From positions 24,340-88,339 of the forward strand of contig JAZQQB010000009.1 of the NCBI GenBank assembly GCA_045628865.1: a DNA stretch of 64,000 nucleotides, read 5' to 3'. The position numbers and the translations under genes were made by a program. The notes beneath the pieces are model-generated. The model was not told where the DNA came from. It searched no databases and saw nothing but the letters and a program-made list of their open reading frames with translations. Positions within the stretch are counted from its first letter, which is position 1. Each line of letters begins with the position of its first letter. The DNA comes from JAZQQB01 sp045628865 (GTDB taxonomy: Bacteria; Bacillota; Clostridia; Lachnospirales; Lachnospiraceae). Shown here in pieces: positions 33,522 to 42,829 of the stretch.

Positions 33522-36497
33522 ATGAAAAAGAAGTACTTATTGAAGCAAACAGCAATTCTCTTTTCTTGTCTCTTAGTACTAGGTAATTTTGCGGGATGTG
33601 ATTGTGGGGACGAACCAAAAGAGACTGTAACACAGCCTACTGAGGGTGAGGAGGACGAAACCTCAGAAACAGTAGAATCTTCTGAAACAGATACGGATGA
33701 AAGTTCTGAAACAGAAGAAAGTTCTGAAACAGAAGAAAGCTCTGAAACAGAAGAAACCAATGAAGACACAGATCAGGATCAAGAGAAACCGGGAGTCTCT
33801 GGAGTTGATTTGAGTGAGTATGCGTTGGTGTGGGAAGACTCATTTGATGGTAATGAACTGGACAGAAGTAATTGGAATGTGGAACTTCACGATCCAGGAT
33901 GGGTAAACAGTGAATTACAATCTTATGTGGATTCGGATGAGAATATTTTCTTAAAAAATGGAAAACTTGTCATTCAGCCAGTGAAGACAGTAGATGAGGA
34001 AGGAAATGTAATATATACTTCCGGTAGACTCACTACACAGAATAAGGAAGCCTTCACATATGGATATTTTGAAGCAAGATGTAAGGTGCCGGCAGGTCAG
34101 GGATTTTTACCAGCATTTTGGTTGATGGCCAATGATGAATCCGTTTATGGACAATGGCCAAAATGTGGTGAGATTGACATTATGGAGGTAATGGGGCAGG
34201 ATACTCAGACTTCCTACGGAACCATTCATTATGGAAATCCATATAAACAGAGTCAGAATACATATGTATTGGATGAAGGAGATTTTTCTGAAGAATTTCA
34301 CACATTTAGCCTAGAATGGGAACCAGGAAGCATCAAATGGTTTGTAGACGGAACTTTATTCCATGAGGAGCATGACTGGTATTCACAGGCAGAAGGTCAG
34401 GGAATGGTATCTTATCCAGCACCATTTGACCAGCCATTTTATGTAATTTTAAATCTTGCTGTAGGTGGAAGTTGGGTTGGAAATCCTGGTGAAACAACAA
34501 CTTTTGATTCTGCATATGAAATTGATTATGTAAAAGTTTATCAGAAAGATAGCTATAACGAAGATGTGAAGAAACCAGAAGTGATGCTTCGTGAACCAAA
34601 TGCGGATGGAAACTACATCAACAATGGTGATTTTGCAGATATAGAAGATTTAACAGATGAGGTTGACTGGAAATTCTTGACAGCATTAGAAGGAGAAGCA
34701 AGTGCTGAAATCAAGGATAACACCATGATAATTCGTACACAGCATGATGGTACAGTTGATTATAGTGTACAGCTTGTACAGGCCAATCTTCCATTTGAAA
34801 AAGGCGCAACCTATCAGGTTTCATTTGATGCATATGCGTCAGGTGATAGAACTATGAAAACAGCAATCAAGGCTCCTGATCGAGATTATATTGAGTATAT
34901 GGAGTCACAGGTTGTAGAACTTACAACAAAACCAAAGACCTATACATACTCTTTCAAGATGGAACAAGAGAGTGATGCGAACGGTCGTTTGGAATTTAAT
35001 ATGGGTGCTACAGGATCTTTAGATGACATCTGTATCCAGAATGTATCTGTTAGAAAGATCAAAGATATGGATCCATATGAGGAAGAAACAAAAACAATTC
35101 GTGCAGATGGAAATTATGTGTATAATGGTTCCTTTCAGGAAGGAAATCAGCATATGGGATTCTGGTGGATTACCAATAACTGTGGTGCACAGTATGGTGT
35201 AACAAGTTTAGAAGATGGAAGAAGATTCCATTTGTCAGTTGCAGGACAGGCTACATCAGAAGCATTTGTACTGAAACAAAAGGATTTGGCTTTTGAAGAG
35301 GGAGCAGCATATAAGCTTTCTTTTGAAGCAGAGTCAGATCAGGATATGACAATGACAGTTTCACTTGGTGGAACAGAGTATGAGGTAACAATTGTAGCAG
35401 GAAAGAACAATTATGAAATTGAAATTCCTAATACAGTTACATATACTAACAAAAATCTTATATTTGAGTTAGGAAATGCAAATGATCTTTACTTAGATCA
35501 GATCAAACTGATGGGAGCTGCAAAGATTCAGAATGGATCCTTTGACAATGGAATGTCAGGATATGAAATGTATGTAGACTCTTCAGCAGATGCAAGCTAT
35601 GCAGTTATCAAGGAAGATAACAATGCGGTTATGGATATCACAATTAACAACACTGCAGATCAGGATTGGAAGATTCAGTTAAAACAGAATAATATTTCTT
35701 TGCAAGAGGGTAAATGGTACCGATTAAGTATTGCGGCAAAGGCCTCTGAAGAAAGAGATATTCGTGTAATCATGCAGGGCGATGAGTCAAAGGGATGGGC
35801 TGTATATTCAGGTGAAAACCAGATTGCTCTTACTAATGAATGGGAGACCTATACAAAAGAATTTAAGATGACAGCTGATGCGGACGAGGCTGCATTCTTA
35901 AGTATCTGTTTAGGTAATGTTAGTGGTGAGATCACAACAAAGCATCATGTATGGTTAGATCAAATCTCATTGGAAGAAATCAATGCACCAGAGGTTACAC
36001 CTGGAGAGGATGAAGAAATCATTAGTCCTACACAGGGAGAAAATCTTTTAAAGAATGCAGATTTTTCCAACGGTTTAGATGGTTGGATTGAAACTATTGC
36101 GAACTGGGGTGGAGATTATATTGCAGATGCGGAAAGCAATACGAATAGCGGTAGTATTGTTTATACGATCAACAATCCTGGTACGGAGGATTGGAATGTA
36201 CAGTTAAAACAAAGCGGAATTGTTTTAGAAAAAGGCTGTACCTACGAAGTTTCCTACACAATCGTTTCTTCTTCTGCAAGACAGATTAAGAGTGGTGTAA
36301 TGAGCACAGACTATGTATGGTATGGTGGTGCTGATCCAGTTTTAAAGGCAGGAGAAGAAATGAAGGTTCACTTCGAATTTACGATGGATGTTGCAGATCC
36401 AAAAGCAGACTTCTATATTTCATTAGGAAAGATAGAAGGTGAGGACACTAAAGCAGGCAAGATTACTATTTCAAACCTGTCATTCATCAAGAAGTAA
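33522..36497 (+). CDS. GH16 beta-glucanase (laminarinase type) lipoprotein with four CBM4/9-like modules
   Basis: About 991 residues from ATG 33522 (AAGGGA 8 bases upstream; an in-frame start at 33444 is in the untranslated leader). The signal ends in a lipobox (NFAGC, Cys 26), so the enzyme should be anchored to the membrane. A Ser/Glu/Thr repeat linker follows. The GH16 domain has the catalytic ExDxxE as GEIDIMEVMG (E217, D219, E222), the bulged form of beta-1,3-glucanases. Four beta-sandwich modules of the CBM4/9 type follow, each opening with an NGDF/NGSF/NADF-like motif (near 34600, 35105, 35520 and 36045). It degrades laminarin or mixed-linkage beta-glucan outside the cell. Confidence 0.9.
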   Translation: MKKKYLLKQTAILFSCLLVLGNFAGCDCGDEPKETVTQPTEGEEDETSETVESSETDTDESSETEESSETEESSETEETNEDTDQDQEKPGVSGVDLSEYALVWEDSFDGNELDRSNWNVELHDPGWVNSELQSYVDSDENIFLKNGKLVIQPVKTVDEEGNVIYTSGRLTTQNKEAFTYGYFEARCKVPAGQGFLPAFWLMANDESVYGQWPKCGEIDIMEVMGQDTQTSYGTIHYGNPYKQSQNTYVLDEGDFSEEFHTFSLEWEPGSIKWFVDGTLFHEEHDWYSQAEGQGMVSYPAPFDQPFYVILNLAVGGSWVGNPGETTTFDSAYEIDYVKVYQKDSYNEDVKKPEVMLREPNADGNYINNGDFADIEDLTDEVDWKFLTALEGEASAEIKDNTMIIRTQHDGTVDYSVQLVQANLPFEKGATYQVSFDAYASGDRTMKTAIKAPDRDYIEYMESQVVELTTKPKTYTYSFKMEQESDANGRLEFNMGATGSLDDICIQNVSVRKIKDMDPYEEETKTIRADGNYVYNGSFQEGNQHMGFWWITNNCGAQYGVTSLEDGRRFHLSVAGQATSEAFVLKQKDLAFEEGAAYKLSFEAESDQDMTMTVSLGGTEYEVTIVAGKNNYEIEIPNTVTYTNKNLIFELGNANDLYLDQIKLMGAAKIQNGSFDNGMSGYEMYVDSSADASYAVIKEDNNAVMDITINNTADQDWKIQLKQNNISLQEGKWYRLSIAAKASEERDIRVIMQGDESKGWAVYSGENQIALTNEWETYTKEFKMTADADEAAFLSICLGNVSGEITTKHHVWLDQISLEEINAPEVTPGEDEEIISPTQGENLLKNADFSNGLDGWIETIANWGGDYIADAESNTNSGSIVYTINNPGTEDWNVQLKQSGIVLEKGCTYEVSYTIVSSSARQIKSGVMSTDYVWYGGADPVLKAGEEMKVHFEFTMDVADPKADFYISLGKIEGEDTKAGKITISNLSFIKK
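33702..33755 (+). repeat. Three 18-bp tandem repeats encoding SSETEE in the GH16 linker
   Basis: AGTTCTGAAACAGAAGAA occurs at 33702-33719 and 33720-33737, with a one-base variant at 33738-33755. They keep frame and lengthen the acidic linker behind the lipid anchor. Confidence 0.85.
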
Positions 36498-36540
36498 GTG
36501 GATAACGCCAAAAAGAAAAAAAGAAAAAAGTTCAAAAAAG

Positions 36541-36577
36541 AGATGCCTGACTATATTTTGGTCAGGTGTCTTTTTTT
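36541..36577 (+). terminator. Terminator after the GH16 gene
   Basis: AGATGCCTGAC (36541-36551) pairs with GTCAGGTGTCT (36561-36571; one G-U) and runs into TTTTTTT. Confidence 0.92.
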
Positions 36578-36619
36578 ATGGTTTGCGCGCCATGAAAGAA
36601 GCCTTTACACTCTTTTTTA

Positions 36620-36648
36620 TTGCCTTGTGAATAAAGCAGCGTTATAAT
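36620..36648 (+). promoter_or_regulatory. Sigma-A-type promoter of the GH9-like/ddl/murF operon
   Basis: TTGCCT (36620-36625), 17 bases, TATAAT (36643-36648). Confidence 0.55.
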
Positions 36649-36702
36649 AAGCAGGATAAACGGATAAATCATTTTGGAATGATTAGTTTTTAGGGGGAGT
36701 AT

Positions 36703-38046
36703 ATGAGTCATAATCGGAAAAAAGGACTTGTAGTTTTTTTACTGATCTCTCTTTTTACAGGTTGTGGGAAGTCTGATTTGAAGCCTGCAACAGAGGAAAA
36801 GTTACAGGATCCTGAGATTGTAACCTGGTTTACAGGAGAAACAGTTCCAATTCAATATGAAATACCAAAGACAAGACCATATATCGTTGTAGATCAGCTT
36901 GGCTATCTTCCTTCCAGTATGAAAAAATGTCTTTGTCAGGATATTGTGGAAGAGACTGCGTTTGAAGTGATTGATCAAGAAACAGGAAATAGTGTTTATC
37001 AAGGAGTTTTGAAAAAAACAGAGGATGAACTGACCTATTCGGGAGATTTCTCGGAGGTGACTACGCCAGGAACGTATTATATCAAAACAGAGTATTTAGG
37101 GGAATCCTATCCTTTTGAAATATCAGATCAAGCATATAATTGTCAGATATCAGAGTTACTACAAGCTATTGAAAAAATGGACTGGACAAAGGATATCAAA
37201 GAAAGTTGTATGGTGATTGATACCTTAATGCTTGCGTTTGAGCTTTATCCGGAGGTATTTGTCAGCGAAGATTCCACGGAACTTCCAGAGGTACTTCAGA
37301 TTTGTCAGGATGGAATTCAGCAGATACTTACGTTTCAGAATCATAAAAATGGTGCAGTTTTTGAAAAGGTTGTAGAAGATAAGGGTGACTTTAAAGATGG
37401 AGATAGAAACCTGACAGCTCTTTTTGTTGGGACCGTTGCAAAACATTGTTATTCTTTGAAGGAATATGATGCAAGAAAAGCAACAGAATTGCTTCAGTAT
37501 GCCAGCTTAGGATGGCAATATATGAACAAGGATATGGATTCTATTGGGGAAGATCATTTTTTCTTTGCATGTGCTGAGATGTATCGGGTAACAGGACAAA
37601 GTAAATACCGATATGTCATGCAGGATAAATTACCGACAACAGAAAGAATCACTTCGGATGGGGAATATGATCTGGCATACTTTGGAAACATTACTTATCT
37701 ATGTACCTCATATAAGGTGGAGCTGGATTATTGCAATCTTGCCATTGACAGTATGATTCGTGAAGCGACTGAAATTACAGAAGAGTCAAAGGCAGAAACT
37801 TATCTTGTCAGAGATGATACAACAGAATATGCAATATTAAAAGATGCAGCTACAATTGTTTTTGCAAGTCGTGTTAATTATAATCAGGAGTATATGACAG
37901 TATTAGAAAACCATATCCATTTTTTGACAGGGATGAATCTGGAAAATTACAATTATTTCATACAGACGGATTCCTGGGTCAATACCAGTGATTATGGAAA
38001 AAGTATGGCAATTTTGGCATATAGTTTATTAATAGAAAGGATTTAA
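36703..38046 (+). CDS. GH9-like lipoprotein with cellulase N-terminal Ig domain, probably non-catalytic
   Basis: 447 residues. Lipoprotein signal (VVFLLISLFTGCGKS). Residues ~60-145 form the Ig-like domain found before GH9 cellulases (RPYIVVDQLGYLPSSMKK; PGTYYIKTEYLGESYPFEIS). The rest follows the (alpha/alpha)6 pattern of GH9 (LMLAFELYPEVF; GAVFEKV; ending in a segment like the GH9 C-terminus, GMNLENYNYF...SDYGKSMAILAYSLL). The GH9 catalytic GGWYDAGDYGKY block, which should lie just before LMLAFELYPE, is missing, and I cannot find the C-terminal acid. It may be a binding or inactive protein. It ends 8 bases before ddl. Confidence 0.7.
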   Translation: MSHNRKKGLVVFLLISLFTGCGKSDLKPATEEKLQDPEIVTWFTGETVPIQYEIPKTRPYIVVDQLGYLPSSMKKCLCQDIVEETAFEVIDQETGNSVYQGVLKKTEDELTYSGDFSEVTTPGTYYIKTEYLGESYPFEISDQAYNCQISELLQAIEKMDWTKDIKESCMVIDTLMLAFELYPEVFVSEDSTELPEVLQICQDGIQQILTFQNHKNGAVFEKVVEDKGDFKDGDRNLTALFVGTVAKHCYSLKEYDARKATELLQYASLGWQYMNKDMDSIGEDHFFFACAEMYRVTGQSKYRYVMQDKLPTTERITSDGEYDLAYFGNITYLCTSYKVELDYCNLAIDSMIREATEITEESKAETYLVRDDTTEYAILKDAATIVFASRVNYNQEYMTVLENHIHFLTGMNLENYNYFIQTDSWVNTSDYGKSMAILAYSLLIERI

Positions 38047-38054
38047 GAATTATT

Positions 38055-39092
38055 ATGAATATTGTAGTATTAGCAGGTGGAACAAGTACGGAAAGAGATG
38101 TTTCTTTAATTTCAGGCAAAAAAATTTATGCAGCATTAAAGGAGAATGGCCATAAGGTAATTCTTTGTGATGTGTTCTTAGGAATTCCAGATCATGAAGT
38201 GGACGGTTTATTTGAGAAAGAAATTGATTGGGTTGCGGGAATCAATAACATTAGTGAAACAAGTCCTGATATTGAAAAGGTGAAGGCCATGAGAGTGAAT
38301 CCGGAAATTGGATTTTTTGGACCAAATGTAATCAGTCTTTGTCAAAAGGCAGATATTGTTTTTATGGCACTTCACGGAGAAAATGGTGAGAATGGTAAGA
38401 TTCAGGCAGCCTTTGATCTTTTGGATATCAAATATACAGGAACAGATTATTTAAGCTCTGCCCTTTCTATGGATAAGGCTTTAACCAAAGAAATCTTTAT
38501 TCAGAATGAAGTGCCTACTCCGAAAGGAACCTCCTTCCATAAGGGAGAGGAAGAGAAGGATAATGTACCTTTCCCTAAGGTTGTGAAGGTTTCAACTGGT
38601 GGTTCTAGTGTCGGTGTATATATTGTAAATGATGAGAAAGAGTATAAGGAAGCATTAGAGGAAGCTTTCCAGTATGGGGAAGAGGTTGTTGTTGAACAGT
38701 ATATCAAGGGACGTGAATTTTCAGTAGGTGTGTTAGAAGGAAAAGCACTTCCTATCATTGAGATTGCACCATTACAGGGATTTTATGATTATAAGAATAA
38801 ATACCAGGCAGGAAGTACTGTTGAAACATGTCCAGCTGTGCTTTCAAAAGAAAAAACAGAGGAAATGCAGGCAGCGGCAGAAAAGGGTTATGCAGCTTTA
38901 CGTTTACACACCTACGCAAGACTTGATTTTATGATGAGTGAGGTAGACGGTTCTATTTATTGTCTGGAAGCAAATACCTTACCAGGTATGACTCCAACTT
39001 CTTTACTTCCACAGGAAGCAGCAGCAGTTGGAATTGATTTTAGAGCTTTATGTGAAAAGATTATGGAGATGTCACTCCGTAAATATCAGTAA
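38055..39092 (+). CDS. ddl: D-alanine--D-alanine ligase
   Basis: ATP-grasp enzyme making D-Ala-D-Ala for peptidoglycan. 345 residues; N-terminal VVLAGGTSTERDVSLISG, ALHGENGENGKIQAAFDLLDIKYTG split around the conserved HGENGE, and the ATP/Mg region YCLEANTLPGMTPTSLLPQEAA. The MT in PGMT indicates the D-Ala rather than D-Lac/D-Ser type only loosely. It is followed 38 bases later by murF, whose enzyme uses the dipeptide, and is preceded by a GH9-like gene in the same operon. Confidence 0.95.
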   Translation: MNIVVLAGGTSTERDVSLISGKKIYAALKENGHKVILCDVFLGIPDHEVDGLFEKEIDWVAGINNISETSPDIEKVKAMRVNPEIGFFGPNVISLCQKADIVFMALHGENGENGKIQAAFDLLDIKYTGTDYLSSALSMDKALTKEIFIQNEVPTPKGTSFHKGEEEKDNVPFPKVVKVSTGGSSVGVYIVNDEKEYKEALEEAFQYGEEVVVEQYIKGREFSVGVLEGKALPIIEIAPLQGFYDYKNKYQAGSTVETCPAVLSKEKTEEMQAAAEKGYAALRLHTYARLDFMMSEVDGSIYCLEANTLPGMTPTSLLPQEAAAVGIDFRALCEKIMEMSLRKYQ

Positions 39093-39130
39093 AATGGCTG
39101 ATGAGTTAGAAAGAGGATAAGTGTGTAAAT

Positions 39131-40492
39131 ATGAAAAATATGACTTTGGAAAATATTGCAAAAGCAGTAGGAGGAGAACTTCACGCTGATGGCCTTTTAA
39201 AAGAAAAAGAGGTAGAAGGAATCGTATTGGATTCCCGTAAAATCGAAAAAGATTTTTTATTTGTAGCTACTGTAGGGGAACGTGTTGATGGTCATTCCTT
39301 TATTGCAAAGGTAAAGGAAATGGGGGCATTGGCAGTTATTTGTGAGAAGGTTCCAGAGGTTGAAATTCCATATATTCTTGTAAAGGATTCCTTTAAGGCA
39401 CTTCGTGATGCAGCAAGCTTTTATAGAAGACAGCTTTCTGCAAAGGTAGTTGGAATTACAGGAAGTGTTGGAAAGACCAGTACCAAGGAAGTAATTGCAA
39501 GTGTGTTGGCTCAGAAATTCAAAGTATGCAAAACACAGGGTAATTTTAATAATGAGGTAGGTGTACCACTGACAATCTTTTCTATTAAGGATACAGATGA
39601 AATTGCGGTATTGGAAATGGGCATCAATCATTTCGGAGAAATGCATCGTTTAGGTGAGATGGCAATGCCAGATGTTTGTGTATATACGAATATTGGTCAG
39701 TGTCATTTGGAATTTTTAGGAAGTAGAGATGGAATCTTAAAGGCTAAGACAGAAATGTTTGAGCATTTAAATGATAATGCGGTGGCAGTTTTAAATGGAG
39801 ATGATGATAAGCTCATCACTGTAAAAGAGGTACAGGGAAAGGCACCAATTTTCTTTGGAACGGGAGAGCAGAATACATACAGAGCAATTGATATTGAACC
39901 AGATGGAATATTTGGTAGCAAAGCAACTATCGTTACTCCAAAGGATCGCTTTGAAACCTTCATGCCTCTTCCAGGTGAGCATATGGTATGGAATGCTATT
40001 GCTGCAACAGCCATTGGTGAACACTTTGGAATGAATATCACAGAAATTGATGCTGGCATTCGAAGTGTTCAAGCAGTAGGTGGTAGAAGTAATCTGATTC
40101 GTACAAAGAACTGGAATGTGATTGATGACTGTTACAATGCCAATCCTAATTCTATGAAGTCGGCTATCGACCTGTTAAAGATGGCGAATACCCGTAAGGT
40201 TGCTGTATTAGGGGATATGTTTGAACTTGGAGAGAATGAACTTGCACTGCATGGAGAAGTTGGCAGGTATGCCGTAGAGTCTTGCATTGATGAATTGATC
40301 TGTGTAGGTGAATTGAGTAAGACTATGTATGAGGAAGCTGTAAAGATTAACAAGACCACTTCTATCTATTACTTTGAAACAAAGGATGAAATGATATCCA
40401 AGAAGTCTTTTTTATTTAAGCAGGGTGATACAATTTTAGTGAAAGCATCTCATGGAATGGAGTTTGCTGAGGTAGTAAAAATATTGCAATAA
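39131..40492 (+). CDS. murF: UDP-N-acetylmuramoyl-tripeptide--D-Ala-D-Ala ligase
   Basis: Mur ligase, 453 residues, adds D-Ala-D-Ala to the UDP-MurNAc-tripeptide in the cytoplasm. Signatures: P-loop GITGSVGKTSTKE, NFNNEVGVPLT, VLEMGINHFGEMHRLGEMAMPDV across the substrate site, and the C-terminal domain DDCYNANPNSMKSAIDLL with GDMFELGENE. These are the MurF-specific versions of the Mur ligase motifs. It forms an operon with ddl and ends at a bidirectional terminator. Confidence 0.96.
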   Translation: MKNMTLENIAKAVGGELHADGLLKEKEVEGIVLDSRKIEKDFLFVATVGERVDGHSFIAKVKEMGALAVICEKVPEVEIPYILVKDSFKALRDAASFYRRQLSAKVVGITGSVGKTSTKEVIASVLAQKFKVCKTQGNFNNEVGVPLTIFSIKDTDEIAVLEMGINHFGEMHRLGEMAMPDVCVYTNIGQCHLEFLGSRDGILKAKTEMFEHLNDNAVAVLNGDDDKLITVKEVQGKAPIFFGTGEQNTYRAIDIEPDGIFGSKATIVTPKDRFETFMPLPGEHMVWNAIAATAIGEHFGMNITEIDAGIRSVQAVGGRSNLIRTKNWNVIDDCYNANPNSMKSAIDLLKMANTRKVAVLGDMFELGENELALHGEVGRYAVESCIDELICVGELSKTMYEEAVKINKTTSIYYFETKDEMISKKSFLFKQGDTILVKASHGMEFAEVVKILQ

Positions 40493-40494
40493 GA

Positions 40495-40523
40495 AATGGG
40501 GCTGTTTGACAGCCCCATTTTTG
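40495..40523. terminator. Bidirectional terminator between murF and plsC
   Basis: AAATGGGGCTGT, TTG loop, ACAGCCCCATTTTT. The symmetric A/T flanks serve both convergent genes. Confidence 0.93.
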
Positions 40524-40538
40524 ATGTTTCTTTTATTT

Positions 40539-41300
40539 TTAGTTTGCTTTGATCTTTAACTGATCAGCATATTTTGCTTTGTTCTTAAAATACATTTCAC
40601 TGATCTGGTTTTGGAAATATTGACCTACATTTTTCTGATCTTCTTTGGAAAGATCTTTGATGTAAACAGGCTTTCCATATTCTACAATAACAGTGGTTCT
40701 TTTGATCCAAGGGAAATGGTCTTCAAAGATATTTCCACTGTTTACAATACTGACTGGAATAACAGGACATCCTGATTTGGAAGCTAATTTAAAGCTTGCA
40801 TCATGAAAATCAAGAAATGTATCGACGTTGTGGTTTCTGGTTCCCTCAGGGAATATACAGATAGAAATACCATTTTTTAATTTTTCAATTCCTTCTAGAA
40901 TGGTCTTTAAACCTTCCTTAGGATTATCACGGTCTAGGAATAAACAGTTTAAGAACATCATCCAGATGTTTAATCCAGGAACCTTTTTGATTTCCTTTTT
41001 GGCAATGTAACCAGTTAAGCGAGGAACTCTCGGATAAGTGATTACAATATCAAAAATGCTTCTGTGATTAGGGACGTAAACGACAGCAGTATCTGTCGGG
41101 ATATTTTCTTCACCAATAAAAATTCTTTTTGTTCCAGCCAAAAAGGAAACAACTCTAAATGCCCAATTTACAATAGCTAAAGAGCTTTTTGCCTTTACAT
41201 TCGGGTTAAATTTACCAATAATCCATTCTACAAGCTGGATTGGTAAACTAATGATCAGAAAAAGTACGACAAAGAGTAAAACCAATACTAAACGAATCAT
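40539..41300 (-). CDS. plsC: 1-acyl-sn-glycerol-3-phosphate acyltransferase
   Basis: 253 residues on the minus strand. N-terminal membrane helix (LVLVLLFVVLFLIISLPIQLV), acyltransferase block I NHRSIFD (catalytic His and Asp), block III FPEGTRN, and a downstream VIPVSIVNSGN. It converts lysophosphatidic acid to phosphatidic acid at the membrane. RBS TAGGAG lies upstream. Convergent to murF and divergent from the pyr operon. Confidence 0.92.
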   Translation of the reverse strand: MIRLVLVLLFVVLFLIISLPIQLVEWIIGKFNPNVKAKSSLAIVNWAFRVVSFLAGTKRIFIGEENIPTDTAVVYVPNHRSIFDIVITYPRVPRLTGYIAKKEIKKVPGLNIWMMFLNCLFLDRDNPKEGLKTILEGIEKLKNGISICIFPEGTRNHNVDTFLDFHDASFKLASKSGCPVIPVSIVNSGNIFEDHFPWIKRTTVIVEYGKPVYIKDLSKEDQKNVGQYFQNQISEMYFKNKAKYADQLKIKAN

Positions 41301-41329
41301 AAAAATCTCCTAAATATATTATTACATTT

Positions 41330-41360
41330 CGCAGGATTACATAAGAATGTTAATCTTGCG
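41330..41360. other. Inverted repeat between divergent plsC and pyrC
   Basis: CGCAGGATTA (41330-41339) and TAATCTTGCG (41351-41360) can form a 10-bp stem with one G-U or mismatch. No T tract on either strand. Possible operator or plsC leader hairpin. Confidence 0.35.
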
Positions 41361-41462
41361 ACTTCATTATAACATGCTCTAGTACTTTTTCCAATCATTT
41401 GATAAAATGGGACTAATGACTAGTATATTTCCCACCATGTGCTGGGAGGTAAGGAGAATTTC

Positions 41463-42758
41463 ATGAAAATCATAAATGGAACAGTAGTGGATCCACTAAC
41501 AGGGTTTGAAGGATTGGCTGATTTGTGGATAAAGGATGGAAAAATCAAAGCGATTGTGAAAAAAGATGATGAAACAGACGCTGGTATAATAGTGGATGCA
41601 GAGGATGATGAAATTATTGATGCAACAAATCATATCATTGCACCAGGTATTGTGGATGCTCATGTTCATTTTAGAGATCCTGGCTTCACATATAAAGAAG
41701 ATATTATGTCAGGAGCCAGGGCAGCTGCAAAAGGTGGTGTTACCACCGTTGTACTGATGGCCAATACAAAGCCGGTAGTTGATAATGTGGAAACTTTACA
41801 ATATGTCCTTGAAAAAGGAAAGCAGACTGATATCCATGTAAATACCTGTTGCAGCATTACAAAAGGTCTTCAAGGTAAGGAGATGACCAATTTTGAAGAG
41901 CTTTTACAGGCCGGTGCTGTAGGATTTACAGATGATGGAATCCCAATTAGAGATGCAGAAATGACGAAAAGAGCATTGGTTGAATCTGTGAAATATGATG
42001 TACTTTTATCCTTCCATGAGGAAGATCCAGCATTTATAGAGAACAATGGAGTAAATCGTGGGAAGGCTTCTGAGCATTTTGGTATTGGAGGTTCTGATCG
42101 TCAGGCAGAAATCAGTCTGATCAAGAGAGATTTAGAGCTTGCTGTTGAAACTGGTGGAAATATCAATATCCAGCATATCGGTTCAAAAGAGGGTGTTGAA
42201 TTAGTAAGACAGGCAAAGAAAAAGAGTGATCATGTACATGCAGAAGCATGTCCACATCATTTTTCTTTGACAGAAGAGGCTTGCATCAAGCATGGTACAT
42301 TAGCGAAAATGAACCCACCACTTCGTACGGAAGAAGACAGACAGGCTATTTTAAAAGGATTGCAGGATGGTACCATTGATCTGATCGCCACAGATCATGC
42401 ACCTCATGCAGCAGAGGAAAAAGAAAAGCCAATCACAGAGGCTCCAAGTGGTATCATTGGTTTGGAAACATCATTGCCACTAGCAATTACAAATTTAGTT
42501 GCAACCAAGGTCTTGACAATGGCGCAACTTTTTGAAAAAATGTCACTGAATCCTGCAAAGCTTTATCATTTAGAGGCAGGATCCATTACGGTTGATCAGC
42601 CAGCGGATTTGATCATTTTTGATCCTAATGAGGAATTTGTTGTGGGAGAATCTTTATCGAAATCCCAGAACACTCCATTTTTAGGAGAAACCTTAAAGGG
42701 TGTGATTTACCAGACAATTGTTTCTGGTAAAATTGTTTATGAAAAAGAAAAATCATAA
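41463..42758 (+). CDS. pyrC: Dihydroorotase
   Basis: Zinc amidohydrolase of pyrimidine synthesis (carbamoyl-aspartate to dihydroorotate). 431 residues from ATG 41463 with AAGGAG upstream; the in-frame TTG at 41439 is rejected. Signatures: DAHVHFRDPGFTYKEDI (metal His pair), the zinc-binding NIQHIGSKEGVEL region, HAEACPHHFSLTEE, and IATDHAPH. Class I type. First gene of pyrC-pyrK-pyrD. A small hairpin (CCCACCATGTGCTGGG) precedes the ribosome site; I see no PyrR-type antiterminator. Confidence 0.95.
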   Translation: MKIINGTVVDPLTGFEGLADLWIKDGKIKAIVKKDDETDAGIIVDAEDDEIIDATNHIIAPGIVDAHVHFRDPGFTYKEDIMSGARAAAKGGVTTVVLMANTKPVVDNVETLQYVLEKGKQTDIHVNTCCSITKGLQGKEMTNFEELLQAGAVGFTDDGIPIRDAEMTKRALVESVKYDVLLSFHEEDPAFIENNGVNRGKASEHFGIGGSDRQAEISLIKRDLELAVETGGNINIQHIGSKEGVELVRQAKKKSDHVHAEACPHHFSLTEEACIKHGTLAKMNPPLRTEEDRQAILKGLQDGTIDLIATDHAPHAAEEKEKPITEAPSGIIGLETSLPLAITNLVATKVLTMAQLFEKMSLNPAKLYHLEAGSITVDQPADLIIFDPNEEFVVGESLSKSQNTPFLGETLKGVIYQTIVSGKIVYEKEKS

Positions 42759-42829
42759 AACGAAAGCTGAACAATCATTATGATTTAAATAAATCAATTT
42801 TATGTGTGTATCAATAGGAGGAAACCTTC

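Noticed and set aside
39257..39646. 129-codon minus-strand frame inside murF
   Set aside because: It lies wholly opposite a well-conserved gene, has no ribosome site and its composition (Cys/Tyr/Asn rich) is that of an antisense shadow.
41428..41445. Leader hairpin before pyrC as a PyrR attenuator
   Set aside because: No terminator/antiterminator pair and no PyrR-binding loop sequence can be seen.
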